64,000 nt of DNA from assembly GCA_034933685.1 (NCBI GenBank), contig JAYFNB010000020.1:1-64000 (forward strand). Direction: 5' to 3'. The notes beneath the pieces were generated by a model. The model was not told the origin of the DNA and did no database searches. It worked only from the letters and a program-made list of their open reading frames with translations. The position numbers and the translations under genes are program-made. Below are positions 50,697-59,948 of this stretch, piece by piece (position 1 is the stretch's first letter; every line of letters starts with the position of its first letter). Source of the DNA: UBA8514 sp034933685. GTDB taxonomy: Bacteria; Bacillota; Clostridia; Lachnospirales; Anaerotignaceae.

Positions 50697-51836
50697 TTAT
50701 CTGAAAATTGCTCCGCTAATTATAAGCTTCTGGATTTCGTTGGTTCCTTCATAAATCTGAGTGATTTTAGCATCTCTCATCATTCTTTCTGCATGATACT
50801 CCTTCATGTAGCCATTTCCACCAAGCATCTGAACAGCTTCTGTTGTAACCTTCATTGCAGCATCAGTACAAATTAATTTTGCTTTGGCAGCAGAAACTGA
50901 ATAAGGTTTTCCGTTTGATTTATCCCAAGCAGCTTTGTAAAGCATAAATCTTGCTTGGTCAATGGCACACTCAAGCTCTGCCATTTTAAATGAAAGATAC
51001 TGGTTTTTATAAATAGGCTTGCCAAACTGCTCTCTCTGCATCATATATTTTCTTGCAATTTCAAATGCTCCTTCAGCAATACCAAGCCCCTGTGCCGCAA
51101 CACCAATTCTGCCACCATCAAGGGTTTTCATTGCAACCTTGAAGCCATCGCCCTCTTTGCCCATAAGACACTCAGCAGGAACTTCGCAGTCTGTAAATAT
51201 AGTCTCAGAAACCTGTGCAGAACGTATACCCATTTTGTTCTCAAGCTTACCAATAGAGAAACCAGGTGTTCCTTTTTTAACAAGAAATACTGAGTAACCT
51301 TTTGATTTAAGCTCTGGTTGTGTAAGTGCATATACAGCAACATAGTCCGCTAAAGGGCCATTTGTTGTAAAGCATTTTGCGCCGTTAATTATGTAGTTGT
51401 CGCCCTTCTTTATAGCAACAGTAACCGCACCACTGGCATCTGAACCTGCATTAGGCTCTGTTAAACCAAAAGCACCTAACTTACCACCTGAAAGTACAGG
51501 CTGTAAATATTCAACCTTCTGCTCTTCGCTTGCTGCATTCATAACACTTCCGCCATAAAGAGATGTTGCAACTGAATAGCTAATCCCCATTGAAGCATCC
51601 ACTCTTGAAATCTCTTTAACCGCTATGGCGTAGTCGATGTAGTCTCCACCCTGTCCGCCATATTTCTCTTCATATGGCAAACCGATGAGGCCCATGTCGT
51701 TCATTTTTTTGTAGAGTTCCATAGAGTATTCTCCGGCTTCATCTCTTTGAAGTACACCAGGAAGAACCTCACCCTCTGCAAATTCCCTCACTTTCCTTTC
51801 TAACATCTGTTGCTTTTCACTTAGTTCAAAATTCAT
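50697..51836 (-). CDS. Short-chain acyl-CoA dehydrogenase (butyryl-CoA dehydrogenase-like)
   Basis: A 379-residue flavoprotein of the butyryl/short-chain acyl-CoA dehydrogenase family. Flavin and substrate motifs are AFGLTEPNAGSDASGA, GAKCFTTNGPLADYVAVYA, and IAEGAFEIARKYMMQREQFG. The catalytic Glu is in QIYEGTNEIQKLII. No etfBA genes are next to it, unlike classical bcd operons. It has a long, structured leader and its own terminator, so it forms a single-gene unit. Confidence 0.9.
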   Translation of the reverse strand: MNFELSEKQQMLERKVREFAEGEVLPGVLQRDEAGEYSMELYKKMNDMGLIGLPYEEKYGGQGGDYIDYAIAVKEISRVDASMGISYSVATSLYGGSVMNAASEEQKVEYLQPVLSGGKLGAFGLTEPNAGSDASGAVTVAIKKGDNYIINGAKCFTTNGPLADYVAVYALTQPELKSKGYSVFLVKKGTPGFSIGKLENKMGIRSAQVSETIFTDCEVPAECLMGKEGDGFKVAMKTLDGGRIGVAAQGLGIAEGAFEIARKYMMQREQFGKPIYKNQYLSFKMAELECAIDQARFMLYKAAWDKSNGKPYSVSAAKAKLICTDAAMKVTTEAVQMLGGNGYMKEYHAERMMRDAKITQIYEGTNEIQKLIISGAIFR

Positions 51837-51844
51837 TTTAATTC

Positions 51845-52060
51845 CCCCAATAATTTTTTCTCCTTGTGACAGCTTCCTTAGAAAAAAGATTTCGGCAAAT
51901 CTCTTTTCAATTATCCATCTAATTTCGGCTTTTAGATGAATTCGGCTCCTTCTTATTAAAAAGGGGTCTGCATGTACCGTGTAATTATTACTCTCCTTCG
52001 GCGTGCGGAGAAGTAAAATTTCGTATACAATATTTTTCTGTATACAAATACTTTGTATGC
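51845..52060 (-). promoter_or_regulatory. Structured leader of the acyl-CoA dehydrogenase gene with repeated GCCGAA hairpins
   Basis: On the minus strand GCCGAA occurs at 52002-51997, 51946-51941, 51929-51924 and 51896-51891. Three lie in or beside hairpin loops: CTTCTCC/GGAGAG, CATCTAA/TTAGATG and AGATTT/AAATCT. At the promoter side, TTGTATAC occurs twice (52023-52030 and 52041-52048, read as GTATACAA), an operator-like repeat. No named riboswitch fits. Confidence 0.55.
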
Positions 52061-52073
52061 TAAATATTTCTCA

Positions 52074-52107
52074 AAAAACATACTTGCCTTTCAGCAAGTA
52101 TGTTTTT
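52074..52107. terminator. Terminator after the methionine-synthesis operon
   Basis: AAAAACATACTTGC pairs with GCAAGTATGTTTTT around CTTTCA. It lies downstream of the homocysteine methyltransferase gene and before the acyl-CoA dehydrogenase leader. Confidence 0.9.
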
Positions 52108-52209
52108 CGCATATTTCTTAAATACACGGTCTATAGTTATGTTATATACCAAACCTTGAATTTTGTCAATTGTTTTAGGTAAAAATTAACTACAACTTTT
52201 CAACTTTCT

Positions 52210-53982
52210 TCAATTTGAATCTTTTTTAAGAACATTTACAATATCGCAAACAATGTCTGCCCTACTAAACGGAGTAATTATGTACAATCCGTTGCAATAA
52301 GACATTACTTCTTTAGCAATAGATACTGACACCTCAACTGCAAGTTGTCTGCATTCCTCTGAAGTTTTATTTTCATATAACTTTATTATTTTTTCATCCA
52401 CATTTATTCCGGAAATTTCATTATTCATAAAGCAAGCATTCTTGTAACTTACCACAGGCATTATGCCAGCTAAAATCTTAGCGTCTAACTCTTTGTTTGC
52501 TTTTTTTAGATTTTCAAGTGCTTTTTCTGTCATTATGGGTTGTGTTAGAAAAACCTTTACCCCATTTTCAACTTTTTCTCTTGCAATTTTAAGCTGAATA
52601 TCGAAATTAGGTGCATTTACATTAAGTGCCGCACAAATACCAAAGGGTGACGAAAATATTGTTTCGTTAAGGGTATCAACATATCTTGCTAACATACGCG
52701 AATTAAAGTTAAAAACGCTTTTAACTTCATCCCTCTGTGCCGATGGTATTGGGTCACCAGTAACCACCAAAACATTGTCTACCCCTTCAATATTAAGACC
52801 CAAAAGTAATGCCTTTGTTGCATTAAGGTTTCTGTCACGGCAAGTAATATGTGGCAGAGTATCCATGTCTAACTCTCGCTTAAGCTTACATGCCAGTAAG
52901 CTAGAATCCACACGAGGTCTGCCTACAGGACAGTCTGCAATAGTAATAATGTCTGCCCCTACGTCCTTAATTTTTTTTGCATTTTCAAGAAATTTTGCTA
53001 TTTCTGTATCAACCGGAGGGTCAAGCTCTACAGCAAGCACATGCTGTCCTCTTTCCAGCTTGCTAATAAAATTATTTTCTCTTTTTAGCTTATCCATTGT
53101 TTTACCATCGGTAACCGATGAAGCAATAATTTCATCACCTGTTACCTGCATAGCTTTTAAAACAGTTTCTCTTAGATATTCTGGTGTTGTTCCACAGCAA
53201 CCACCTATTATAGCTGCACCTTGTCTAACAATATCTGCCATCTTAGAACCAAAATACTCTGGACTTGCGTCGAAAAGAGTTCTGTTGTTAACAACCGTTG
53301 GATAACCAGCGTTAGGCATAACTGAAAGGACTACATTTTTAAGCTGAAGCTCTTTTACATAGTGAAGCATATGGTATGGACCAGATACACAGTTAAGCCC
53401 CAATGCCTCCACATCTTTAACCTCAACCATTCTTCTGAAAATATCACGCCCAAAATATCCATCCCTTGTGTACCCATCTGGCTGAACCGCAAAAGAGGTT
53501 ATTATAAAAGCATCTTCAACCTTTTGTCTAATGTATCTAGAAATGTTTTCCAAATATTTATCACTGCTCAAGGTTTCAAAAAGAAAATTCTTAGCACCAA
53601 GTTCAACAAAACAGTCCACTACAAACTTAAATTCATCGAATCCGTCAGCTACACCGTCTTCTTCTATTGGCCCAAGGTCTGCAAAAACAAAAACATCATG
53701 CCCAGCGGCTCTGCATGCAATTTCATATCCTTTTTTAATTATGGTTTTCAGTAATTCTTCATCACCGCCAAAGTTAATACGGTTAGCACCAAAGGTATTG
53801 GTTTTTATTGCCTTACACCCTGCTTCAATATACTCTCTGTGTATACTGTAAACAAATTCTTCCTGCGTTAAATTTGCAAGTTCGCACTTTTCTTGTGGGT
53901 TAGTACTTTTTTTCATGAAGTATGTACCCATTGCTCCATCAAAAATAAGAAGGTGCTCTTTTAAATATTGTCTTATGTCCAC
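52210..53982 (-). CDS. Homocysteine methyltransferase-MTHFR fusion (YitJ-like)
   Basis: A 590-residue bifunctional protein. Residues 1-290 are a homocysteine S-methyltransferase (LIFDGAMGTYFM; GGCCGTTPEYLRE with the zinc Cys pair). Residues about 300-590 are a methylenetetrahydrofolate reductase (LAVELDPPVDTEIAKFLENA, ADIITIADCPVGRPR, NVLVVTGDPIPS). It supplies methyl-folate to MetH and can itself methylate homocysteine. It is the last gene of the met operon, starting GTG with AGAGGTG upstream. Confidence 0.88.
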   Translation of the reverse strand: MDIRQYLKEHLLIFDGAMGTYFMKKSTNPQEKCELANLTQEEFVYSIHREYIEAGCKAIKTNTFGANRINFGGDEELLKTIIKKGYEIACRAAGHDVFVFADLGPIEEDGVADGFDEFKFVVDCFVELGAKNFLFETLSSDKYLENISRYIRQKVEDAFIITSFAVQPDGYTRDGYFGRDIFRRMVEVKDVEALGLNCVSGPYHMLHYVKELQLKNVVLSVMPNAGYPTVVNNRTLFDASPEYFGSKMADIVRQGAAIIGGCCGTTPEYLRETVLKAMQVTGDEIIASSVTDGKTMDKLKRENNFISKLERGQHVLAVELDPPVDTEIAKFLENAKKIKDVGADIITIADCPVGRPRVDSSLLACKLKRELDMDTLPHITCRDRNLNATKALLLGLNIEGVDNVLVVTGDPIPSAQRDEVKSVFNFNSRMLARYVDTLNETIFSSPFGICAALNVNAPNFDIQLKIAREKVENGVKVFLTQPIMTEKALENLKKANKELDAKILAGIMPVVSYKNACFMNNEISGINVDEKIIKLYENKTSEECRQLAVEVSVSIAKEVMSYCNGLYIITPFSRADIVCDIVNVLKKDSN

Positions 53983-53992
53983 ATTAACACCT

Positions 53993-56353
53993 CTATCCTA
54001 AAATTTTTTTTGCAACATCAACGGTTTTTTTTGCATCTTTTGCATAAAAATCTGCACCTATCTGCGTTGCATATTCTGGCGTAAGCACCGCGCCACCAAC
54101 AACAATTTTGCATTTGTGTCCGCTTTCCCTAAGGGCAGAAATTGTTTCCTCCATGCTTTTAAGGGTAGTTGTCATAAGGGCACTTAGCCCAATTAGCTTC
54201 ACGTCTTCTTTAATTGCAGTTTCTACAACGGTTTTTACAGCCACATCTCTGCCAAGATCAATTACCTGATATCCATAATTTTCAAGAATTACCTTAACAA
54301 TATTTTTACCTATATCATGTATATCACCTTTAACGGTGGCAAGTATTATTTTCCCTTTGGAAACCGATTCACTGCCTTTTGATAATATGCTTTTTTTAAT
54401 CACCTCAAAAGCTTCACAAGATGCGTTTGCCGCATTTATAAGCTGAGGAAGAAATATTTCTTGCTTTTCATATCGTTCCCCAACCTTATCAAGGGTTGGT
54501 ATAAGCAGTTCATTTATAATTTCAAGCTCTGTTTTGGTTTTAAGCAACTCTTCTGTTAACTTTGCAGTTTCTTCTTTAAGCCCTTTGCTAATAGCGTAAC
54601 CAATATCTATATTTTTTTCGGTTTTTGTTTCTGCTGAAGGTGAAGAAGCTTCAGAAAAACGCTCAATAAATTTTTCAGAATGTATATCGTTACCATTTAA
54701 AACCTTAAATGCTGAAATAGCATCCATCATAGTCTTTTGGTTAGGGTTTATTATAGGTAAATCTAATCCGTTCTCCATAGCCTGAATAAGAAAATTGCAT
54801 GTAACTAACTCTCTGTTTGGCAATCCAAATGAAATATTGGATACACCCAAAACCGTATGAAGTCCCAATTCTTCCTTTACCCTACGCACGGCATTAAGGG
54901 TTTGTCTTGCCTGCTCCTGCTGGGCAGAAACCGTAAGGGTAAGGCAGTCAATAAATACATCTTCTTTAGGTATTCCGTAACTTAGCGCAGTGTTTAAAAT
55001 TCTTTGCGCAATTTCAAATCTTTCCTCTGTAGTTTTTGGTATGCCTTTGCTGTCCAAGGTAAGCCCAACTACTGACGCACCATATTTTTTTACAATTGGC
55101 AGAATTTTTTCCATAACCTCTGCCTCGCCATTAACGCTGTTTACAATTGCTTTGCCATTGCAGTACCTAAGACCAGCCTCAATAGCCGTTACATCAGATG
55201 AATCTATCTGCAAAGGCAAATTAATAACGCCTTGTAAAGTTTTAACAGCCTTTATCATCATACCCCTTTCATCAATACCAGGCATACCAACGTTAACATC
55301 TAATATATTTGCCCCTGCATCAGTTTGCTCAATTGCACAGTTTGCTATATATTCAAGGTCGCATTCTTTTAATGCCTGTTGGAAACGCTTTTTACCCGTT
55401 GGATTAATTCTTTCACCAATTACCCTAACCTCATCAACAGGAACAACCATACTTGGTGTGCAAAGTATACTTCGTGGCTTAACATCAATTTTTGCTGGCT
55501 TTAAACCACTCATAGCTTTAATTATTTGTTTAATATATTCAGGAGTTGTACCGCAACAACCGCCAATGATTTTCACCCCAGCTTTGGCATATGGTTTCAT
55601 ATCATCAGCAAAAATTTCCGCTGTGATATCGTAGCTATTATCTTCAGGATTAGGCAGCCCTGCATTCGCCTTAACTATAACAGGAATATTTGTGTAAGTG
55701 CAAAGTTCCCTTGCAATTGGCAAAATCTCTTTCGGACCAAGGGAACAGTTAATGCCCATAGCATCGACACCGAGGCCCTCCATAACATATGCCATAGCCT
55801 CTACGGTACAGCCCGTAAATGTTCTTCTATTTTCTTCAAAAGTCATGGTTACAAAAACTGGAAGGCTTGTATTCTCTTTTGCCGCAAGAACTGCTGCTTT
55901 AAGCTCGTAAAGGTCTGTCATGGTTTCAAACACAACGAGGTCTGCCCCAGCCTTTTCCCCGGAAATAACCATTTCTTTGAATATATCATATGCTTCATCA
56001 AATTTCAGCGCACCAACCGGCTCTAAAAGCTCACCAATTGGACCAATATCCAATGCTGTGTATGCATCTGTACCTTCACAAGCTTTTTTTGCACAGCCTA
56101 CTGCCGCACTTATTATTTTTTCAACGCTATAGCCTGTGCCTTGCAGTTTGTGGGCATTTGCACCAAAAGTATTTGTATATACAATGTCACTACCTGCGTC
56201 AATATACATTTTGTGTATATTTGCTATGGTTTCACCTTCGGTTATTGAAAGCACCTCTGGCTGTTCGCCAAGCTTAAGACCACCTGCTTGAAGCATTGTG
56301 CCCATTGCACCATCCAAAAATATAAAATCTTTCTCAAATAATTTTTTAATCAC
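53993..56353 (-). CDS. metH: Cobalamin-dependent methionine synthase MetH without activation domain
   Basis: A 786-residue MetH. Domains: homocysteine-binding (1-290, GGCCGTTPEYIK), pterin-binding (about 310-560, VIGERINPTGKKRFQ, LQIDSSDVTAIEAGLRY) and cobalamin-binding (about 570-786, IILATVKGDIHDIGKNIV). The C-terminal SAM-dependent reactivation domain of the 1,200-residue enzyme is absent; that function is in the preceding gene. GTG at 56353 overlaps that gene's stop. Confidence 0.93.
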   Translation of the reverse strand: MIKKLFEKDFIFLDGAMGTMLQAGGLKLGEQPEVLSITEGETIANIHKMYIDAGSDIVYTNTFGANAHKLQGTGYSVEKIISAAVGCAKKACEGTDAYTALDIGPIGELLEPVGALKFDEAYDIFKEMVISGEKAGADLVVFETMTDLYELKAAVLAAKENTSLPVFVTMTFEENRRTFTGCTVEAMAYVMEGLGVDAMGINCSLGPKEILPIARELCTYTNIPVIVKANAGLPNPEDNSYDITAEIFADDMKPYAKAGVKIIGGCCGTTPEYIKQIIKAMSGLKPAKIDVKPRSILCTPSMVVPVDEVRVIGERINPTGKKRFQQALKECDLEYIANCAIEQTDAGANILDVNVGMPGIDERGMMIKAVKTLQGVINLPLQIDSSDVTAIEAGLRYCNGKAIVNSVNGEAEVMEKILPIVKKYGASVVGLTLDSKGIPKTTEERFEIAQRILNTALSYGIPKEDVFIDCLTLTVSAQQEQARQTLNAVRRVKEELGLHTVLGVSNISFGLPNRELVTCNFLIQAMENGLDLPIINPNQKTMMDAISAFKVLNGNDIHSEKFIERFSEASSPSAETKTEKNIDIGYAISKGLKEETAKLTEELLKTKTELEIINELLIPTLDKVGERYEKQEIFLPQLINAANASCEAFEVIKKSILSKGSESVSKGKIILATVKGDIHDIGKNIVKVILENYGYQVIDLGRDVAVKTVVETAIKEDVKLIGLSALMTTTLKSMEETISALRESGHKCKIVVGGAVLTPEYATQIGADFYAKDAKKTVDVAKKILG

Positions 56354-57023
56354 AGGTTCTATCTTCCTTTCTGAATTGGCAGTTCATAAAATTATTGCAA
56401 TATTCACAGCCTTTTTTTCTCTTTGCTTGCTGCGTTTTTGAAAGCCCAATTATCGCCGTAACTGATTTTGAGGGAACAAGCATACCACCGGCGTTAACAT
56501 TAATTCCAATTTTCTTTGGCGTTTCCAAAACCATACAAAAATCACGCTGTTGCTCAATTGGCATGTCCCCATATCCAGGGCTAAAACGGTCAGTTAAAAA
56601 CCATCCTTCTTTGCCCCACTTATCTTCTATAATCTTTTCTACATTATTGCATATATTCTCAATGGCACTACTTCCGCAGCTATCCAATGTAACTGCCTTG
56701 GCCATATCTGTTATCTGCGCTTTTCTAAGCATAATTTCAAACTCAACACCCAGAGTTGCCGCCATCATAACGCATTTCTCACAACTTGAAAGAAGTTCAG
56801 CAATATCTTCACCTTGTGGCACAAACATAGTGCCTTTTAAAATAATGCCATCTGTTTTTTCTATATCAAGCACTTTATAAGTATACCTTGGAACTGCAGT
56901 TTCTAAAACCTTCTCCATGGCATCATTTATCATTGTGAAAGTTGATTCATCAATTTTTCCGCCCTTATAACCAAGGTATTTAAGCACCTCATTTTTGTTT
57001 ATATCTCTAAGTATCTTCTCCAT
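56346..57023 (-). CDS. MetH reactivation protein
   Basis: A 225-residue stand-alone version of the MetH activation domain, with DRFSPGYGDMPIEQQRDFCM containing the RxSPGYGD signature and GMLVPSKSVTAIIGLS. It uses SAM to re-methylate oxidised cobalamin. It ends in a Cys cluster (CEYCNNFMNCQFRKEDRTC), which may bind an iron-sulfur cluster. It is first in the operon, so reactivation and MetH are made together. Confidence 0.9.
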   Translation of the reverse strand: MEKILRDINKNEVLKYLGYKGGKIDESTFTMINDAMEKVLETAVPRYTYKVLDIEKTDGIILKGTMFVPQGEDIAELLSSCEKCVMMAATLGVEFEIMLRKAQITDMAKAVTLDSCGSSAIENICNNVEKIIEDKWGKEGWFLTDRFSPGYGDMPIEQQRDFCMVLETPKKIGINVNAGGMLVPSKSVTAIIGLSKTQQAKRKKGCEYCNNFMNCQFRKEDRTCD

Positions 57024-57063
57024 AAAGTACCTCTCATTTTAGCTATAGTAAGGTTATTGTAAC

Positions 57064-57092
57064 AGTATAGTTTTTTAAAGTTGAAAAGTAAA
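57064..57092 (-). promoter_or_regulatory. Promoter of the met operon
   Basis: On the minus strand, TTTACT (57092-57087), 17 bases, TATACT (57069-57064). The leader is only about 40 bases, too short for an S-box or T-box riboswitch. Confidence 0.7.
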
Positions 57093-57097
57093 GAAAA

Positions 57098-57120
57098 AAA
57101 GACGGTATTTCACCGTCTTT
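57098..57120 (-). terminator. Terminator of feoAB
   Basis: AAAGACGGT (57098-57106) pairs with ACCGTCTTT (57112-57120), followed by T's on the minus strand. It overlaps the feoB stop codon. Confidence 0.85.
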
Positions 57121-58964
57121 TACAAAAACATACCGATTATATATGATATCGCATTTATTATTGTGCAAATTACCATGCCAACAATTGTAGGCAGAACAAA
57201 GGCAATTGCTGTCCATTTTGCACTTCCTGTTTCTTTTTTAATAGTGATAAGTGTAGTTGCACATGGAAAATGATTAAGTGAAAACATAGTTACACAAATG
57301 GCTGTTGCTATTGTCCATCCATTTTGGCTAAATATTGTGAACATTTCTGCATGAGATGAAACATCCATTAAAGCTGTGCCATTGCTGTAATACATAAGCA
57401 AAATTGGAAGTACAATTTCATTAGCAGGAATGCCTAGTATAAATGCCGCCAAAATTATACCGTTCATTCCCATTATGAGTCCTAGTGGATTCAAAAAGTT
57501 TGATAAACAAAGCAACAGTGAACTATCGCCAACCGTAACGTTTTGCATAAGCCATATAATTGCCCCTGCCGGCACTGCCACCGTTACCGCACGCCCAAGC
57601 ACAAACAGAGTTCTGTCTAGCATACTGCGCACAAGTATCTGTAAAATCTGAGGTCTGCGATATGGTGGAAGTTCCAACACAAAGGCCGATGGCTCACCCT
57701 TTAGTATCGTTTTAGACAATAATTTGGAGCAAAGTAGCGTTATACCCACTGATGTTATTATAAGCAATAGAACTATTGCTCCTGCAACGAAAGAATTACT
57801 TGTTCCGCCAGCTATAAATATGCTTACAAGCAATATAATAGTAGGAAACCGTCCGTTGCATGGCACAAAATTGTTTGTTAGTATAGCTATAAGCCTTTCT
57901 CTTGGTGTTTCAATAATTCGAGTTGCTGTTACACCTGCGGCATTGCACCCAAAACCCATCATCATTGTAAGCACTTGTTTCCCATGAGCATCTGCCTTTT
58001 TAAACAGCCCATCAAGATTAAATGCTATTCTGGGTAAAAATCCAACATCTTCTAAAAAAGTAAATAGCGGGAAAAATATTGCCATTGGTGGAAGCATTAC
58101 TGCCACTACCCATGCAGCCGTTTTAAACATGCCCTCTGCCACAATGCCCTTTACCCAGTACGGGGTAGGTGCAAGCAGTATTTTTAATTTTTCCTCTGCA
58201 AGTGCAAATAAGTTCATTAATGCCGTTGATGGGTAATTAGCTCCAACAATTGTTATCCAAAAAATAAACGCAAGAAGAAGAAGCATTATTGGAATTCCAA
58301 ATTTTTTAGATAGAACTATGCTATCGATTGTTAACTGAAAATCTTTTGAATTTTCGCTAGAAATAACTGCATTAGCGATTGCTTCAGCTCTTTTTAGTGT
58401 TTCAATGCAGCTTTCTTCAAAATCCATTCCACTCAGATTGGTTTTAATAGGAACAGACTTTATTTCTGCCTTTGCCATTTTAACCATTGTTTGTTTAATT
58501 TCTTCTATCCCTTTTCCGTTTCTTGCACAAGTTTCAATAACTGGTATTCCAAGCAGATTTGAAAGATAATTTGTATCAACAACTATTTTCCTTTTTTTCG
58601 CTTCATCTATAAGGTTAAGGCACAATATAACATTTTCAGTAAGGTCGCCAATTTGTATGCATAGGTTTAAATTTCTTTCAAGGCACGTCGCATCAGCAAC
58701 AACTAATACAATGTCTGCCTGCTTACTGCAAATAAACTCCTTCGCCGCACGTTCTTCAGCACTGTCACTTAAAAGTGAATATACCCCAGGTAAGTCCATC
58801 ATTTTAAAAGAAATTCCGTCTTCCTTAAAAAAGCCCTGCGCATTTGCTACTGTTTTGCCAGACCAGTTGCCTGTATGCTGGTTAAGCCCTGTAAATGCAT
58901 TGAATACTGTGCTTTTGCCTGTATTTGGATTACCTGCAAGGGCAATTATATATTCATCTTTCAT
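57120..58964 (-). CDS. feoB: Ferrous iron transporter FeoB
   Basis: A 614-residue Fe(II) transporter. The G domain has ALAGNPNTGKSTVF, MMDLPGVYSL (G3) and LNLIDEAKKR (G4). Core Gate motifs are GFGCNAAGVTATRIIETPRE and NFVPCNGRFPTIILL, followed by LGIPANEIVLPILLMYYSNG. At 614 residues it is shorter than E. coli FeoB but typical for Firmicutes. It overlaps feoA by 11 bases. Confidence 0.95.
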   Translation of the reverse strand: MKDEYIIALAGNPNTGKSTVFNAFTGLNQHTGNWSGKTVANAQGFFKEDGISFKMMDLPGVYSLLSDSAEERAAKEFICSKQADIVLVVADATCLERNLNLCIQIGDLTENVILCLNLIDEAKKRKIVVDTNYLSNLLGIPVIETCARNGKGIEEIKQTMVKMAKAEIKSVPIKTNLSGMDFEESCIETLKRAEAIANAVISSENSKDFQLTIDSIVLSKKFGIPIMLLLLAFIFWITIVGANYPSTALMNLFALAEEKLKILLAPTPYWVKGIVAEGMFKTAAWVVAVMLPPMAIFFPLFTFLEDVGFLPRIAFNLDGLFKKADAHGKQVLTMMMGFGCNAAGVTATRIIETPRERLIAILTNNFVPCNGRFPTIILLVSIFIAGGTSNSFVAGAIVLLLIITSVGITLLCSKLLSKTILKGEPSAFVLELPPYRRPQILQILVRSMLDRTLFVLGRAVTVAVPAGAIIWLMQNVTVGDSSLLLCLSNFLNPLGLIMGMNGIILAAFILGIPANEIVLPILLMYYSNGTALMDVSSHAEMFTIFSQNGWTIATAICVTMFSLNHFPCATTLITIKKETGSAKWTAIAFVLPTIVGMVICTIINAISYIIGMFL

Positions 58965-59214
58965 TTTCAGCCTCCCTAAGTATTTCCTTTATGAAAATTT
59001 TATCTGCCTCCTCTTTTCTTAGGGCTATAAGAGTTCCTTTAACTAAAAATGCCGTAGTTTCACCGCATAACGCCTTGTACAATGGCACAATTACACTGCT
59101 AGGTGAAAACCCAAGGTCAAAAAAACGTATCCTTTCCTCTACATTTCCCTCAACAAATTTAACTACACATCCTGTACGCAACGGCACAGCAGATAATCTT
59201 GCTTCCTCCGCCAT
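58954..59214 (-). CDS. feoA: FeoA-domain protein
   Basis: An 86-residue SH3-like FeoA: ARLSAVPLRTGCVVKFVEG, IRFFDLGFSPSSVIVPLYK, then GTLIALRKEEADKIFI. It assists FeoB. AAGGAGG precedes the ATG. There is no Fur box that I can call with confidence in the 110 bases upstream. Confidence 0.92.
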   Translation of the reverse strand: MAEEARLSAVPLRTGCVVKFVEGNVEERIRFFDLGFSPSSVIVPLYKALCGETTAFLVKGTLIALRKEEADKIFIKEILREAENER

Positions 59215-59325
59215 TAATTTATGCCTCCTTCTTGCAGGTAGTCATTATTAGTATATATTTAGTGCTTTGCTTTTGTTACCATTTGTTTTATAATAAAAAA
59301 ATACTTATATAGGAAGGAAGCTTTT

Positions 59326-59823
59326 ATGTCTAAACATCATTACATTGTCAACCTCATTAATTATGTTAATAAAAAAAACAGCCTCAAAAAGACTGTTCTA
59401 TTTTTGGATACATATGCTCCTAAGGTTGTTACATGGATTTTTTATTTTACTTTAGCACTCCTTGCAATAAAACGTGATATGAGGGTAGTATGGGTTGCCT
59501 TAATCCCATGGATTACATTTTTCTCCGTTACCATAATTCGTAACCAACTTAACCTTAAGCGCCCTTTTGAGGAGTTGAATTTTAATTCTCTTTTGCCCCA
59601 CTCTGCTGGACGTGCATGCCCAAGCCGACATGCTTCAAGTTCTGTTATAATAACCATTGCAGTGTATTATGTTTACCCAATGCTAGGAATTGTTGCAGGT
59701 ATATTAAGCATAGTAATATGCTGTACCCGTGTACTTACAGGGGTTCACTACCCAAGAGATGTAGTTTGTGGTGCAATTATAGGTATAGTTTTTGGTTTTT
59801 TTGGGTTTTTTGTATTGCTATAA
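59326..59823 (+). CDS. PAP2-family membrane phosphatase
   Basis: A 165-residue lipid phosphatase-type protein. The PAP2 motifs are LNLKRPFEE, CPSRHASS and TRVLTGVHYPRDV. Four or so hydrophobic spans surround them. It could act on phosphatidylglycerol-phosphate or undecaprenyl-pyrophosphate. GGAAGGAAG precedes the ATG. Confidence 0.88.
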   Translation: MSKHHYIVNLINYVNKKNSLKKTVLFLDTYAPKVVTWIFYFTLALLAIKRDMRVVWVALIPWITFFSVTIIRNQLNLKRPFEELNFNSLLPHSAGRACPSRHASSSVIITIAVYYVYPMLGIVAGILSIVICCTRVLTGVHYPRDVVCGAIIGIVFGFFGFFVLL

Positions 59824-59860
59824 AATACCCGTAGGAACCAAATCTATTTATCAGCAACAA

Positions 59861-59884
59861 AAAACCGCATAAATATGCGGTTTT
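59861..59884. terminator. Terminator between PAP2 and gpsA
   Basis: AAAACCGCATA pairs with TATGCGGTTTT, with A/T flanks. It serves both converging genes. Confidence 0.85.
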
Positions 59885-59948
59885 AGTAAAGTTTTTGCCT
59901 TGCTTTTTCAAAAAGCGAGTGGGTTTGGGCAACGCCCAAGTTTTCTAA

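Noticed and set aside
51990..52010. CGCCGAAGGAG in the acyl-CoA dehydrogenase leader resembles part of the glycine riboswitch
   Set aside because: The second conserved glycine-riboswitch segment (the CTCTCAGG part) is absent and the remaining stems do not match.
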